A stretch of 64,000 nucleotides of DNA from Mesorhizobium sp. L-2-11. Lineage in GTDB: Bacteria; Pseudomonadota; Alphaproteobacteria; Rhizobiales; Rhizobiaceae. This document shows positions 47,858 to 61,469 of the stretch, piece after piece; within the stretch, counting starts at the first letter, position 1; the number at the start of each line of letters is the position of its first letter. The notes under the pieces are model-generated. The model was not told the origin of the DNA and made no database searches. It was given only the letters and a program-made list of their open reading frames with translations. Location: the NCBI RefSeq assembly GCF_016756595.1, contig NZ_AP023257.1, forward strand, positions 4,790,001 through 4,854,000, written 5' to 3'. The translations under genes were made by a program, and so were the position numbers.

Positions 47858-48688
47858 TTAATGCGCCATAAGGATCGGCATCGACGGGTCGTCAAGCATC
47901 GAGATGGTGACGCCGCCGAAGATGCGCTCACGCAACCGGGAATGACCATAGGCGCCCATCACCATCAGGTCGGCGGCGATGTCGAGCGCGTGCCGACGAA
48001 GCACCTCGACGACTGAACGGTCCAGGCTGGGCAGCCGGTCGACCGTGACATTCACGCCATGCCGCGCGAGATAGGCGGCGGCGTCGGCTCCGGGTTCGGC
48101 CCCGTGGTCGTCCTCCACCGGATCGACCATGACAAGGTGCACCTCATCGGAGCCTGGCAGCATATCGACGGATTCGCGGACGGCTCGCGATGCCTCCAGA
48201 CCGGCGTCCCAGGCAATCAGCACGCGTTTCGGCTTCAGGGTCGGCCGCGACCCCTCGGGGATGAGCAGCAAAGGCTTTCCCGAAGAAAACAACACGCCTT
48301 CGATCGCTTTGCTTTTCAGCGTTTCGTTGGCAAGCAGCTCCGGTCCAATAACCGTAATGTCGGCGTAGCGGGCACGGCGGCCGATGGTTTCGTCGACCCA
48401 GCCGGCTTCCGGATGGTCGCTGCAGACATCGGCCGAAGGCGCCCTGCCGGCGAGAAAAGCCGACAGGTCAGCAGTTCGCTTCTTCAACAGATTCTCGTCG
48501 GCCTGACGCTTTTCGAGCCAGGCTCCTGAGACGACCGCGGCATACTCTCCGACTGGCGGCGGCGCAGCAATGGCAACGACCAGAACGGCAAGATGGGCGC
48601 CGATTTCGTTGCACAGGTCGGCGGCGAGATTGAGATCACCGTCTCCGGTGTTCGGTCCCGTAACGGTGAGTATCGTCCTGAAAGCCAT
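47858..48688 (-). CDS. Universal stress protein with tandem UspA domains
   Basis: 276 residues, two Usp domains. The first (residues 1-145) is degenerate. The second (about 150-276) has the ATP-binding signature GAYGHSRLRERIFGGVT. Such proteins support survival under oxygen limitation and stress. A perfect FNR/FixK box lies in its upstream region, shared with the divergent kinase gene. Confidence 0.9.
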   Translation of the reverse strand: MAFRTILTVTGPNTGDGDLNLAADLCNEIGAHLAVLVVAIAAPPPVGEYAAVVSGAWLEKRQADENLLKKRTADLSAFLAGRAPSADVCSDHPEAGWVDETIGRRARYADITVIGPELLANETLKSKAIEGVLFSSGKPLLLIPEGSRPTLKPKRVLIAWDAGLEASRAVRESVDMLPGSDEVHLVMVDPVEDDHGAEPGADAAAYLARHGVNVTVDRLPSLDRSVVEVLRRHALDIAADLMVMGAYGHSRLRERIFGGVTISMLDDPSMPILMAH

Positions 48689-48792
48689 GGTGGCTGCTCC
48701 CGGTTCTGCATCAAAGCCCTATCGTCGCTCAACAATAGCGAGACGGCTCGGCGCGCTGCTAGCGCTGAGTCAAGAACGCCACCGGTCATCAT

Positions 48793-48806
48793 TTGATCCG
48801 TATCAA
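48793..48806. promoter_or_regulatory. FNR/FixK-type box TTGATCCGTATCAA
   Basis: Perfect TTGAT-N4-ATCAA dyad in the 320-bp gap (48689-49008) between uspA and the divergent kinase gene. It is centred about 111 nt from the uspA start and 209 nt from the kinase start, so either promoter could be the target. Otherwise the gap shows no gene: the frame extending the kinase upstream is not protein-like. Confidence 0.75.
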
Positions 48807-49008
48807 CATGCCCACAGGCCGACGCAACAGGTTTCAGGCCGCCGGAGGACGCCGAGAAATATCGCCTGAACGCCGGGGCAGCAGCATCACGGAACGCATC
48901 CGTGGCCTGGCTGGTTATATCCAGACGCTGCGGCAGCAAGGGCCCGATGGCGCGGAATTTCAGCGACCTCGTCGCTGGCTTCCACAGGTACGAACAGAGA
49001 GGCGTCCG

Positions 49009-50571
49009 ATGATCGTCGAGGATCAGCAATCCGTGGCCGCGATGTTGATGAACCCTGCAGCATATGGCGAGAGCGGACCGGTCGAGGCGATCGAAACCCA
49101 TATCTCGCGTATCTTCCTCGTTGGCCAGCGCGCCTACAAGATCAAGCGAGCGGTCAGGCTGCCCTATGTCGACTTCTCGACCCCGGCGCTGCGGCTCGCC
49201 GCTTGCGAAAAGGAGGTCGAGCTCAACTCCAGGACTGCCCCCGGCCTCTATCTAGGGGTGCGGCGCATCACCCGAGAGGCCGGCGGCGAGCTGGCCTTCG
49301 ACGGAAGCGGCGAACTGGTCGATGCGGCGATCGAGATGGTCCGCTTCGATCAGTCGAAGCTGCTCGACCGAATGGCAGTCGGTGGCGAACTGACGCCTGC
49401 GCTGATGACGGATGTCGCGCGCATGATAGTGCGCTATCATCGCGGCGCGCCGGAGATCCACAGGGGCAGCGGATCCTCGAACCTGGCAGGCGTGCTCGCC
49501 ATCAACGAAGCCGGCTTTGCCACCAGCCATGTTTTCGAGCAAGCCGAGATCGAGGCATTCACCGGGGGTTTCCGCACCGCCCTCGCCCGTCATTGCGAAC
49601 TGCTCGACCGGCGGGAGACGGCAGGCAAGATCCGGCGATGCCATGGCGACCTGCATCTGCGCAACATCTGTCTCTTCGACGGAGAGCCCCGCCTCTTCGA
49701 TTGCATCGAATTCAATGACCAGATCGCCAGCATCGATGTGCTTTACGACCTGGCCTTCCTGCTGATGGACCTCTGGCATCGCGGCTTTCCGGAACTCGCC
49801 AACCTGGTGATGAACCGCTACCTCGACAAAGCAGACGACGAGGACGGCTTCATCCTCCTGCCGTTTTTCATGGCAGTGCGGGCCGCGGTGCGCGCGCATG
49901 TCACCGCAACCCAGGTCGAGGAAGCCGGTGACGATTCCGGCGGCCTGGTTGCCGAGGCCAGATCCTATTTCGAGCTTGCCCGAACACTTCTCCAGGAAAA
50001 GCCGCCGCGGCTGATCGCCATCGGCGGGTTGAGTGGTTCCGGCAAGACGGCCGTTGCCGAGGCACTCGCCGCGGATGTTGGCGCGCCGCCCGGCGCACGC
50101 ATTGTCGAAAGCGACCGCATCCGCAAAGCCCTGCATGGGGTGCCGGCCGAGACGAAACTGCCGGACAGGGCTTATCGACCTGAGGTGTCGGACCGCGTCT
50201 ACAGCGAAATGGCATGGCGCGCCGACTTGATCCTTGCCGAAGGCGGTTCGGTGGTCGCCGATGCCGTCTTTGACAGGCCGGCCGATCGCGAGCGCATCGA
50301 GACGGCGGCAAATAGCAGAGACGTTGCTTTCGCCGGATTCTGGCTGGAGGCGGATCCGCTCGTTCTTTGGCAGCGCGTGAGCGAGCGCAGGGGCGGTCCT
50401 TCTGATGCCACGGTCGATATCTTGTCGCGGCAATTGCAGCGACAGGCCACCCCGTCCACCTGGCGCAAGGTCGACGCCGATCGAAAGCTCGCCGATATTG
50501 CCGCAGAATTGGCCAAGGTTTCGGACGCGGCCGCTTCTGCGCGGGATGCTCCACTCAAGACCGCATCCTGA
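49009..50571 (+). CDS. Two-domain protein: aminoglycoside-phosphotransferase-like plus P-loop kinase
   Basis: 520 residues from the ATG at 49009, preceded by AGAGAGG. The N-terminal domain is APH-like with RCHGDLHLRNIC (His212-Gly-Asp214) and LFDCIEFND. The C-terminal domain is a small P-loop kinase with GGLSGSGKT (339-347) and ESDRIRKALHGV. This fusion is seen next to stress genes in several proteobacteria, and its substrate is unknown. The 3' neighbour is thioredoxin 2 (32 nt), so they are likely co-transcribed. Confidence 0.82.
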   Translation: MIVEDQQSVAAMLMNPAAYGESGPVEAIETHISRIFLVGQRAYKIKRAVRLPYVDFSTPALRLAACEKEVELNSRTAPGLYLGVRRITREAGGELAFDGSGELVDAAIEMVRFDQSKLLDRMAVGGELTPALMTDVARMIVRYHRGAPEIHRGSGSSNLAGVLAINEAGFATSHVFEQAEIEAFTGGFRTALARHCELLDRRETAGKIRRCHGDLHLRNICLFDGEPRLFDCIEFNDQIASIDVLYDLAFLLMDLWHRGFPELANLVMNRYLDKADDEDGFILLPFFMAVRAAVRAHVTATQVEEAGDDSGGLVAEARSYFELARTLLQEKPPRLIAIGGLSGSGKTAVAEALAADVGAPPGARIVESDRIRKALHGVPAETKLPDRAYRPEVSDRVYSEMAWRADLILAEGGSVVADAVFDRPADRERIETAANSRDVAFAGFWLEADPLVLWQRVSERRGGPSDATVDILSRQLQRQATPSTWRKVDADRKLADIAAELAKVSDAAASARDAPLKTAS

Positions 50572-50603
50572 CGGCGACGAACGATGCGCACAAAGATGGA
50601 CAG

Positions 50604-51056
50604 ATGGACATGACACGGGAAAAACTGGTGGTTTGCGGCAAATGCGGCGGGGTCAATCGCCTGCCGCCGGGACGCGATGCCGGGGACGCGAAATGCGGAA
50701 AGTGCGGCGCAAAACTGTTCTCGGGTCACCCGGCAGACGTCGATGCACAGAGTTTCGATCACCAGGTCACGCGAAGCAGCCTCCCCGTCGTCGTCGATGT
50801 ATGGGCACCATGGTGCGGCCCGTGCAAGATGATGGCGCCGGCCTATGAAGCGGCAGCCAACGAACTGGAGCCGCATGTTCGCCTGATCAAGCTCAATTCC
50901 GACAATGAGCAGGCCGTTGCAGCCAGGCTCGGTATCCGCGGCATCCCGACCATGATCCTCTTCCACGAAGGGCAGGAGGTCGCGCGCACATCCGGCGCAA
51001 TGACGGCGGGACAAATCGTCAGGTGGGTCCGCGATCACCTGCCGGCCGCAGCCTGA
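50604..51056 (+). CDS. trxC: Thioredoxin 2 (zinc-finger thioredoxin)
   Basis: 150 residues (a start two codons later is possible). N-terminal zinc ribbon with two CxxC pairs (CGKCGG at 11, CGKCGA at 31), then the thioredoxin domain with WAPWCGPCKMMAP (Cys71, Cys74) and cis-Pro in GIRGIPTMILF. It reduces disulfides under oxidative stress in the cytosol. Placed behind the kinase gene in a probable oxygen-responsive unit. Confidence 0.94.
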   Translation: MDMTREKLVVCGKCGGVNRLPPGRDAGDAKCGKCGAKLFSGHPADVDAQSFDHQVTRSSLPVVVDVWAPWCGPCKMMAPAYEAAANELEPHVRLIKLNSDNEQAVAARLGIRGIPTMILFHEGQEVARTSGAMTAGQIVRWVRDHLPAAA

Positions 51057-51136
51057 AAGCCGCCACTGCGTGGACTTCGCTGATCGCCGTGCCCGGCACG
51101 GCGGGCGACCTGATGGCCGATGCTGAGCACAGAAGC

Positions 51137-51189
51137 CATACGATGACCTGAAGACATCCTACTTCCAGGCGAAAATTTTCATACGATGA
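51137..51189 (+). promoter_or_regulatory. Candidate operators of the GntR regulator
   Basis: CATACGATGACCT occurs twice exactly (51137-51149 and 51180-51192). Each contains a small dyad, CAT-ACG-ATG; the second extends to TCAT-ACG-ATGA. They lie upstream of the regulator start at 51252, the expected place for autoregulation. Confidence 0.5.
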
Positions 51190-51251
51190 CCTCGCTTTTG
51201 GCCCGCACTGGGAGTATGGATCCTCAGGATCCGGAAAAGTTGGGAGGACCC

Positions 51252-52004
51252 ATGCAGCAGGCCGAACATCGAACGTCTCGGCGGTCGTTCGTCTCTCAGG
51301 TTGCCGATGCGCTGCGCGGCCAGATCGAAGCCGGCTTCTATGCGCCTGGCGACAAATTGCCGACAGAACCGGCGCTGATCGACCGGTTCGGGTTCAGCCG
51401 CACGGTGGTCCGGGAGGCCATCGCCGCGCTTCGCGCCGACGGGCTGGTGGAATCGCGGCAAGGCGCCGGCGTCTTCGTTCTCGGCCCGAAACCCGTCGAC
51501 GAGGGATTGAAGCTGTTTACCGACGAAACGAACAAGATCTCGGACATCATCGAAGAGCTCGAACTGCGCATCGGCATCGAAGTCGAGGCAGCCGGCCTTG
51601 CCGCCGCCCGCAGTTCGCCGGCGCAAGAGGCCGAAATCGAGGCCCAGGTCGAAAGGTTCGCCGACCTCATGGCGCAAGGCCAACCCACCGACGATGCGGA
51701 CTTCCAGTTCCACATGGCGATTGCCGCCGCAACCAACAACGCCAGGTTCAAGGCTTTCCTCGAACATGTCGGCCGGCGGATGATCCCGCGGGTGAAGTTC
51801 AAGACGATGATGGGCGGCGTCGACCCCTTGCCCAATCGCGACCATCCGATTCTGCAGGAGCACAGGGAAATCGCCGATGCGATCCTGGCCCGCGACCCGG
51901 AAAAGGCGCGTGAGGCGATGCGCCGCCATTTGGTGACCGGGATAAAGCGCTATCGCGCCCTCACCGTCCGGCGCCCGACAAATCAGGACAACACCGGCGG
52001 TTGA
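51252..52004 (+). CDS. FadR-subfamily GntR transcriptional regulator
   Basis: 250 residues from the ATG at 51252, preceded by GGGAGGA. N-terminal winged helix (LRGQIEAGFYAPGDKLPTEP, DRFGFSRTVVREAIAALRAD) and a helical FCD ligand domain (VEAAGLAAARSS, FQFHMAIAAATNNARFKAF, HREIADAILARDPEKARE). It heads the dehydratase/transporter cluster and probably senses the sugar acid imported or processed by it. Its targets are likely the small dyads at 51137-51189 and 52018-52028. Confidence 0.9.
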   Translation: MQQAEHRTSRRSFVSQVADALRGQIEAGFYAPGDKLPTEPALIDRFGFSRTVVREAIAALRADGLVESRQGAGVFVLGPKPVDEGLKLFTDETNKISDIIEELELRIGIEVEAAGLAAARSSPAQEAEIEAQVERFADLMAQGQPTDDADFQFHMAIAAATNNARFKAFLEHVGRRMIPRVKFKTMMGGVDPLPNRDHPILQEHREIADAILARDPEKAREAMRRHLVTGIKRYRALTVRRPTNQDNTGG

Positions 52005-52017
52005 CTCGTCCGGAAAC

Positions 52018-52028
52018 TCATCATATGA
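52018..52028 (+). promoter_or_regulatory. Candidate GntR operator before kdgD
   Basis: TCATCATATGA contains the dyad TCATATGA, and GCATCATATTAAT follows at 52039. The shape is like the dyads before the regulator gene. It lies 31 nt upstream of the kdgD start. Confidence 0.4.
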
Positions 52029-52973
<945 letters not shown>

Positions 52974-53090
52974 CCGCCGCAGATCGGCAAATTGTCGGCC
53001 GAACGGGATGAGGAGGATCGTCTCGCGCGACAGCCAAAACGGAAGATCCCAAATGGAAGATCCCCAATGGAAGATCAAGGGAGGAGTGAC

Positions 53091-54601
53091 ATGAATAGAA
53101 GCGTGCATACGATTGCAGCTGTCGTAATGATGACCGCTGCCGTGCCATCGGCCGTCGCACAGGAAGCGGCGCAGGAGATCCGTATCGTCCTGCCGGAGCA
53201 GCCGGCCAATCTGGAGCCCTGCGGCACCATCATCACCAATGTCGGCCAGATACTCAGCCAAAACGTGGTTGAATCGTTGACCGTCATCGATCCGAACAGT
53301 GGACAGCCCCAGCCGAAACTGGCGACCGAGTGGACCAGCGTGGACCCGACCACCTGGCGGATCAAGCTGCGCGAGGGCGTCAAATTCCAGGACGGAACCG
53401 AACTCAATGCGGATGCGGTCATCTTCTCCATCAACAGGATGATCAGCGGCAAGCTTACCTGCAGCAACATTGCGAAATTCGGCGATGCCAAACTGACGCT
53501 GACGCCGGTCGACAACCTGACCGTCGAAATAAAGTCGGACAGGCCCGAGCCCATCATGCCAACGCTGTTGAGCGTGGTCATGATCGTCTCGCCGAAGACG
53601 CCGGTCGACCAGGCGGTGAACGATCCGGTCGGCACCGGCCCGTTCACGCTGTCGACCTTTTCCCCGCAGACCGTGGTGCTGGACGCGTTCGACGGCTATT
53701 GGGGCAACAAGCCGCAGATCACCAAGGCAACCTATGTCTGGCGACCCGAATCCTCGATTCGAGCCGCCATGGTGGAGACCGGGGAAGCCGACCTGACACC
53801 GTCGGTTGCCATCCAGGACGCCAGCAATCCGGAGACGGATTTCGCCTACCTCAACTCCGAAACCACCGCCATCCGTATCGATACCGCCGAGCCGCCGCTC
53901 AATGACCTGCGCGTGCGCAAGGCGCTCAACCTGGCGATCGACTGGGAAGGCCTTGCCCAGTTGTTCGGCGACGACGTCAAGCGTGCGTCGCAGATGGTCG
54001 TCTCCGGGATCAACGGCCATGACGATGCGCTCGAGCCCTGGCCGTATGATCCCGAAGAGGCGAAAAGACTCATCGAAGTGGCGCCCGCGCCGCGGGTGTC
54101 GCGGTCGATACCGAGATCAAGCTCATCGGGCGAAACGGCATCTATCCGAACGGCGCCGAAGCGATGGAGGCAATGATGACGATGTGGCAGGATGCCGGCC
54201 TCAACGTCAAGCTTACCATGCTCGATGTCGCCGACTGGCTGCGCTATCTGCAAAAGCCGTTCCCGGCGGAGCGCGGCCCCAATCTCCTGCAGATGATGCA
54301 TGACAACAACAAGGGCGATGCGGCCTTCACTGTGCCGATCTTCTATCGATCGAGCGGCAGCTACTCGACCTTGGCCGATCCGGCATTCGACAAGCAGATA
54401 GACGAGGCACTGGCGGCGACCGGCGAAGCCCGCACCAACAGCTTCAAGGCGATCTTCGGCAAGGCCCGCAACGAAGTGGCGGCGGACATCCCGATGTTCC
54501 ACATGATCGGCTACACCCGCGTTGGCACCAGGCTGGAATGGAAGCCCGATATCACCACCAACAGCGAAATACCGCTGGCCAATATCGCCATCAAAGACTG
54601 A
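53091..54601 (+). pseudogene. ABC transporter substrate-binding protein, frameshifted
   Basis: DppA/SBP_bac_5 family, about 500 residues if restored. The first part (from 53091, signal peptide ending AVPSAVAQ) has FDGYWGNKPQITKATYVWRP and RVRKALNLAIDWEGLAQLFG. Near 54080-54105, in a GC-rich run after RLIEVA, the reading frame must shift (equivalent to one lost base) to continue as GVAVDTEIKLIGRNGIYPNG through to IAIKD at 54601. Frame 1 alone ends at 54176. Either a true inactivating mutation or a sequencing error. The transporter would lack its binding protein if real. Confidence 0.8.
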
Positions 54602-54683
54602 GCGATACGGGGGCGCCAGGCCGATCGTCGCCCTGCGCCCCTGATCCGTTGCCTCCGCCGATATCCGCCGAAGGGCATCCGAA

Positions 54684-55598
54684 ATGATCACCTATCTTGG
54701 ACGCCGGGCGTCGCACAGCATCCTGTCGGTCATCGGTCTTTTGACGCTGGTTTTTTTCCTGACACGGCTCACCGGCGATCCTTCCGCCTTGTACCTGCCT
54801 CTGGACTCGACTGCGGAAGCGCGGGCCGCGTTCGCGCGATTGAACGGCCTCGATCAGCCGATCCATTGGCAGTTTCTGGGATATTTGCGCGATCTGCTGC
54901 AGCTGAATTTCGGTGAATCGCTGCGCCAGAACCGCTCGGCGATGCAGGTCGCGCTTGAGGCGTTCCCGGAAACGCTGAAGCTTGCCGCCGTCGCGATCAC
55001 CCTGTCGACCGCCTTGGCTATCCTTGTCGGCTGCCTGGCGGCCGCGCGGCCAGGCAGCATGTTCGACCGTGGCGCCAGCCTCGTCTCGCTGGCCGGCGCA
55101 AGCGCGCCGGATTTCTGGGTCGCCATCGTCGGCATCCTTGTCTTCGCCGTGGGACTCGGAGTTTTGCCGACATCCGGCACCGGCAGCTGGGCGCATTGGA
55201 TCATGCCGACCTTCGTGCTGATGCTTCGCCCGTTCGGTCTCCTGGTGCAGGTCGTGCGCGGCACCATGCTGTCGGCGCTTGCCTCTCCATACATCAAAAC
55301 CGCAAGGGCCAAGGGCCTGCCGCGGCAGAAGATCATCTTCGGGCATGCGCTTCGCAACTCGCTGCTGCCCGTCGTCACGGTCGCCGGCGACCTGGCGACC
55401 AGTCTGGTCAACGGCGCCGTCGTCGTGGAGTCGATATTCGGCTGGCCCGGCATCGGCAAGCTGATGATCGATTCAATCATCCAGCGCGATTTTGCCGTGG
55501 TCCAGTCGACCATTCTGGTGACGGCAACCGCAATCTTCGTCCTGAACATCGCGATCGACCTGCTTTATGCGGTTCTCGATCCGCGCATCCGGTACTAA
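54684..55598 (+). CDS. ABC transporter permease, DppB-like
   Basis: 304 residues, six predicted membrane helices. The family EAA loop is YIKTARAKGLPRQKIIFGHALRNSLLP and the N-terminus MITYLGRRASHSILSVIGLL is typical. It forms the channel with the DppC-like permease encoded next (3-nt gap). The imported substrate, given kdgD, may be a sugar acid and not a peptide; this is inference. Confidence 0.92.
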   Translation: MITYLGRRASHSILSVIGLLTLVFFLTRLTGDPSALYLPLDSTAEARAAFARLNGLDQPIHWQFLGYLRDLLQLNFGESLRQNRSAMQVALEAFPETLKLAAVAITLSTALAILVGCLAAARPGSMFDRGASLVSLAGASAPDFWVAIVGILVFAVGLGVLPTSGTGSWAHWIMPTFVLMLRPFGLLVQVVRGTMLSALASPYIKTARAKGLPRQKIIFGHALRNSLLPVVTVAGDLATSLVNGAVVVESIFGWPGIGKLMIDSIIQRDFAVVQSTILVTATAIFVLNIAIDLLYAVLDPRIRY

Positions 55599-55601
55599 GC
55601 C

Positions 55602-56525
55602 ATGACGATCATCATTCCCGACATCAAGCCGGCGGCCGTACCAGGCAGCGGCAGCGTGCTTCTCGCCTATTTAAAGCGCGACAGGCTTGCGCTCGCCGCT
55701 GCTATTTTCCTGGCGATCGTCGTCATCGCGGCGGTCCTCGGCCCGTGGCTGGTGGGCGACGCCGCATCGCGGCTGGGGCTGCGCCAGCGCAACCTCGCCC
55801 CGTTCTCGTTGGCCAGTGGCTGGATCTACATCCTGGGCGCCGATACCCTTGGCCGACCCATCCTGGCCAGGCTGATTGTCGGCGCGCAGAATACGGTCGG
55901 CATTGCCGCGGCTGCGGTGTTCGCGTCGATGTTGGTCGGTGGAACACTGGGCCTGATAGCGGGGTATTCGGAGCGCTGGTATAGCCATCTCATCCTGCGC
56001 CTGGCCGATGTCGTCATGAGCTTTCCGTCGCTGCTGGTGGCGCTCATCGTGCTCTATACGCTTGGCCCCAGCATCACCAACCTGGTGATCGTTCTCGCCG
56101 TCACGCGCATGCCGATCTACCTCAGGACGGCGCGCGCGGAGGTGCTGGAGCTGCGCGAGCGCATGTTCGTCAGCGCGGCGCGAGCCATGGGAGCAAAGCC
56201 GGCCCGGATCATCATCCGGCACATCGCACCCCTCGTCCTGCCGACACTGGTGACGATTTCCGCCATTGATTTCGCGACCGTCATCTTATCGGAATCGGCG
56301 CTGAGTTTCCTTGGCCTCGGCATTCAGCCACCCGACTTCACCTGGGGTGCGATGGTGGCGAACGGCCGCGGCTATCTCGCCACCGCCTGGTGGATCGCAT
56401 TCTGGCCGGGTCTTGCAATCATGCTGACGACGCTGTCGCTCAACATTCTCTCGAACTGGGCGCGCACCGTCGCTGATCCGCAGCAACGCTGGCGCCTTCA
56501 GACATTGCGAAAAGCTGCCCGATGA
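55602..56525 (+). CDS. ABC transporter permease, DppC-like
   Basis: 307 residues. It has an N-terminal helix, then membrane helices with the EAA loop ERMFVSAARAMGAKPARIIIRH and the segment SALSFLGLGIQPPDFTWGAM, which is diagnostic of DppC/OppC proteins. Overlaps the ATPase gene by 4 nt. Confidence 0.92.
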   Translation: MTIIIPDIKPAAVPGSGSVLLAYLKRDRLALAAAIFLAIVVIAAVLGPWLVGDAASRLGLRQRNLAPFSLASGWIYILGADTLGRPILARLIVGAQNTVGIAAAAVFASMLVGGTLGLIAGYSERWYSHLILRLADVVMSFPSLLVALIVLYTLGPSITNLVIVLAVTRMPIYLRTARAEVLELRERMFVSAARAMGAKPARIIIRHIAPLVLPTLVTISAIDFATVILSESALSFLGLGIQPPDFTWGAMVANGRGYLATAWWIAFWPGLAIMLTTLSLNILSNWARTVADPQQRWRLQTLRKAAR

Positions 56526-58162
56526 GCAACGCGACCATTCTCAAAGTCGAGGGCCTGACCGTCGATTTCCTTTCGGATGATGAGCCGGTACGCGCCGTCG
56601 ACGACGTCTATTTCCACGTCAGCCGTGGCGAAACGCTGGTGATCCTCGGCGAAAGCGGTTCGGGAAAAAGCGTCAGCACCAGCACGGTGATGGATCTCGT
56701 CGACTGTCCGCCAGGCGATATCGTGGCCGGCTCCTGCCGGTTCGACGGCGTCGAACTGGCAGGCCTCGGCGCCGAGGCGCGCAGAAGCATCAACGGCCGC
56801 AGGATTGCGATGATCTTTCAGGATCCGCTCGCCTACCTGAACCCCGTCTATACGGTGGGGCGCCAGATCCAGGAGGTGTTTGAGAGCCACGGCGCGGGAA
56901 GCGGCAAGGACGCACGCGCCAAGGCGATAGAACTGCTTCGGCGCGTCGGCATTCCACATCCGCAAACGCGCGTCGACTTCTATCCGCATCAGTTCTCGGG
57001 CGGACAGCGCCAGCGCGTGATGATTGCCATGGCGATCGCGCTGAAACCGGACATCCTGATCGCCGACGAGCCGACGACCGCTCTGGACGTCAGCGTGCAA
57101 GCGCAGATCCTCGATCTGCTGCGCGATCTCCAGCGCGAAACCGGCATGGCGTTGATCATGATCACCCACGACCTCGAAGTCGCCGCGTCCATGGCGGACC
57201 GGATCATCGTCATGAACGCCGGCAAGGTCGTCGAGACGGGTATCGCCAAGGCAGTCTTCAGCAATCCGCAGCACGCCTATACAAGCCGCCTCATCGCCGC
57301 CCTGCCCCACGGCAACGCAGCGGAGGCGCCAAACAGGCGTTCGACGGCGATCGCCGGCGAGACGCTGCTCAAGGTGGAACATCTTACCAAGCACTATGAG
57401 CTTGCTTCCGGAGCTTTCAGCAGCAAACGGACGTTCAAGGCGGTGGACGACATAAGCTTCGAGGTCAGGAGAGGCGAAACGCTCGGCATCGTCGGCGAGT
57501 CCGGCTCCGGCAAATCGAGCGTCGCGCGCATGCTGTTAGGCCTGAACGCGCCAAGCGCCGGCAAGGCGGTCTTTGCCGGTGAGAACATCTTCGACATGAA
57601 CGGCAAGCGCCTTATGGCGTTTCGGCGCAAGGTCCAGATGGTCTTCCAGGATCCGCACGGATCGATGAATCCGCGCATGCGCGTTTATTCGATCATTTCC
57701 GAACCCTGGGTGATCCACCGCGATATCCTGCCGAAGAACAGGTGGAAGGCTCGAGTGGCAGAGCTGCTGGAATTGGTTGGGCTGTTGCCAGAGCACGCCG
57801 AGCGCTACCCGCACCAGTTTTCCGGCGGCCAGCGACAGCGCATCGCCATTGCGCGCGCGCTTGCCAGCGAGCCGGAACTGATCGTCTGCGATGAGGCGGT
57901 TTCGGCGCTCGACGTCTCTATCCAGGCGCAGGTGATCGATCTTCTGGCCGACCTCAGGACCAGGCTCGGCCTCTCCTATATTTTCATCACCCACGACCTG
58001 CCGATCGTGCGCCATTTCGCCGACCGGATCATGGTCATGAAAGACGGAAAGATTGTCGAGGAAGGCCAAACCGCGGCGCTGTTCGGGGCGCCTCGCCACG
58101 AATATACGCAAAGCCTGTTGCAGGCTGTGCCTAAGCCCAAATGGCTTACGCAGGCTCAATAG
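56522..58162 (+). CDS. ABC transporter ATPase with two fused nucleotide-binding domains
   Basis: 546 residues: a DppD-DppF-like fusion as in GsiA. First domain: Walker A GESGSGKS, signature FSGGQRQRVMIAMA, Walker B LIADEPTTALD. Second domain: Walker A GESGSGKSS, signature FSGGQRQRIAIARA, Walker B IVCDEAVSALD. The one protein provides both ATP sites for the permease pair. Last gene of the unit. Confidence 0.94.
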   Translation: MSNATILKVEGLTVDFLSDDEPVRAVDDVYFHVSRGETLVILGESGSGKSVSTSTVMDLVDCPPGDIVAGSCRFDGVELAGLGAEARRSINGRRIAMIFQDPLAYLNPVYTVGRQIQEVFESHGAGSGKDARAKAIELLRRVGIPHPQTRVDFYPHQFSGGQRQRVMIAMAIALKPDILIADEPTTALDVSVQAQILDLLRDLQRETGMALIMITHDLEVAASMADRIIVMNAGKVVETGIAKAVFSNPQHAYTSRLIAALPHGNAAEAPNRRSTAIAGETLLKVEHLTKHYELASGAFSSKRTFKAVDDISFEVRRGETLGIVGESGSGKSSVARMLLGLNAPSAGKAVFAGENIFDMNGKRLMAFRRKVQMVFQDPHGSMNPRMRVYSIISEPWVIHRDILPKNRWKARVAELLELVGLLPEHAERYPHQFSGGQRQRIAIARALASEPELIVCDEAVSALDVSIQAQVIDLLADLRTRLGLSYIFITHDLPIVRHFADRIMVMKDGKIVEEGQTAALFGAPRHEYTQSLLQAVPKPKWLTQAQ

Positions 58163-58267
58163 TTCCTGGATATCGGCCTCGATTGTCCGCGCGCGCCCAG
58201 CTAGCGTTGCCGATTGATGGACCGAATGCGCTTGACAAAATGGCGATCGCCCGCTCAATTTGACCCA

Positions 58268-58370
58268 TTCACCAGGGGGGTCCCGGCAAGGGGCTGAGAT
58301 ACTGCTGGCTTTCGCGGCGCAGTGACCCGTTGAACCTGATCCAGTTCATACTGGCGTAGGGACGGTGCAA
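58268..58370 (+). ncRNA. TPP riboswitch (THI element)
   Basis: The conserved core is present in order: GGGGCTGAGA (58290-58299), GACCC (58323-58327), TGAACCTGATC (58331-58341) and the closing CTGGCGTAGGGA (58351-58362). It lies about 100 nt upstream of thiC. When thiamine pyrophosphate is bound it should lower expression of the thi operon; in proteobacteria usually by hiding the ribosome site, here AAAGGAG before thiC. Confidence 0.95.
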
Positions 58371-58456
58371 GCGCTTTGCGGCCCGAAATCCTGTAAGCAG
58401 GCAGGCAGAAGCGTCTTTTCATCCTTCCGGCACAGAACTGGGTCTCCAATGCTTGA

Positions 58457-61299
<2,843 letters not shown>

Positions 61300-61469
61300 G
61301 CTCGCCGCCGCCACCCTGGCGGAGCTTCTGGTGGCGCTTGACTACGAAGGCAACTGGCTTGCAACGGCCGTGAACAGCGAGCTTGTGCACGCGACTGAGC
61401 GGGCGCTGTTCCAGCTGAAGGACGGCGACCGGATCGAGATTCTCTCACCCATGCAAGGAGGTTAGTAAC

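Noticed and set aside
48793..49008. N-terminal extension of the APH/P-loop kinase
   Set aside because: The frame is open but begins on the FNR box; the start at 49009 has a good ribosome site and begins the recognisable domain.
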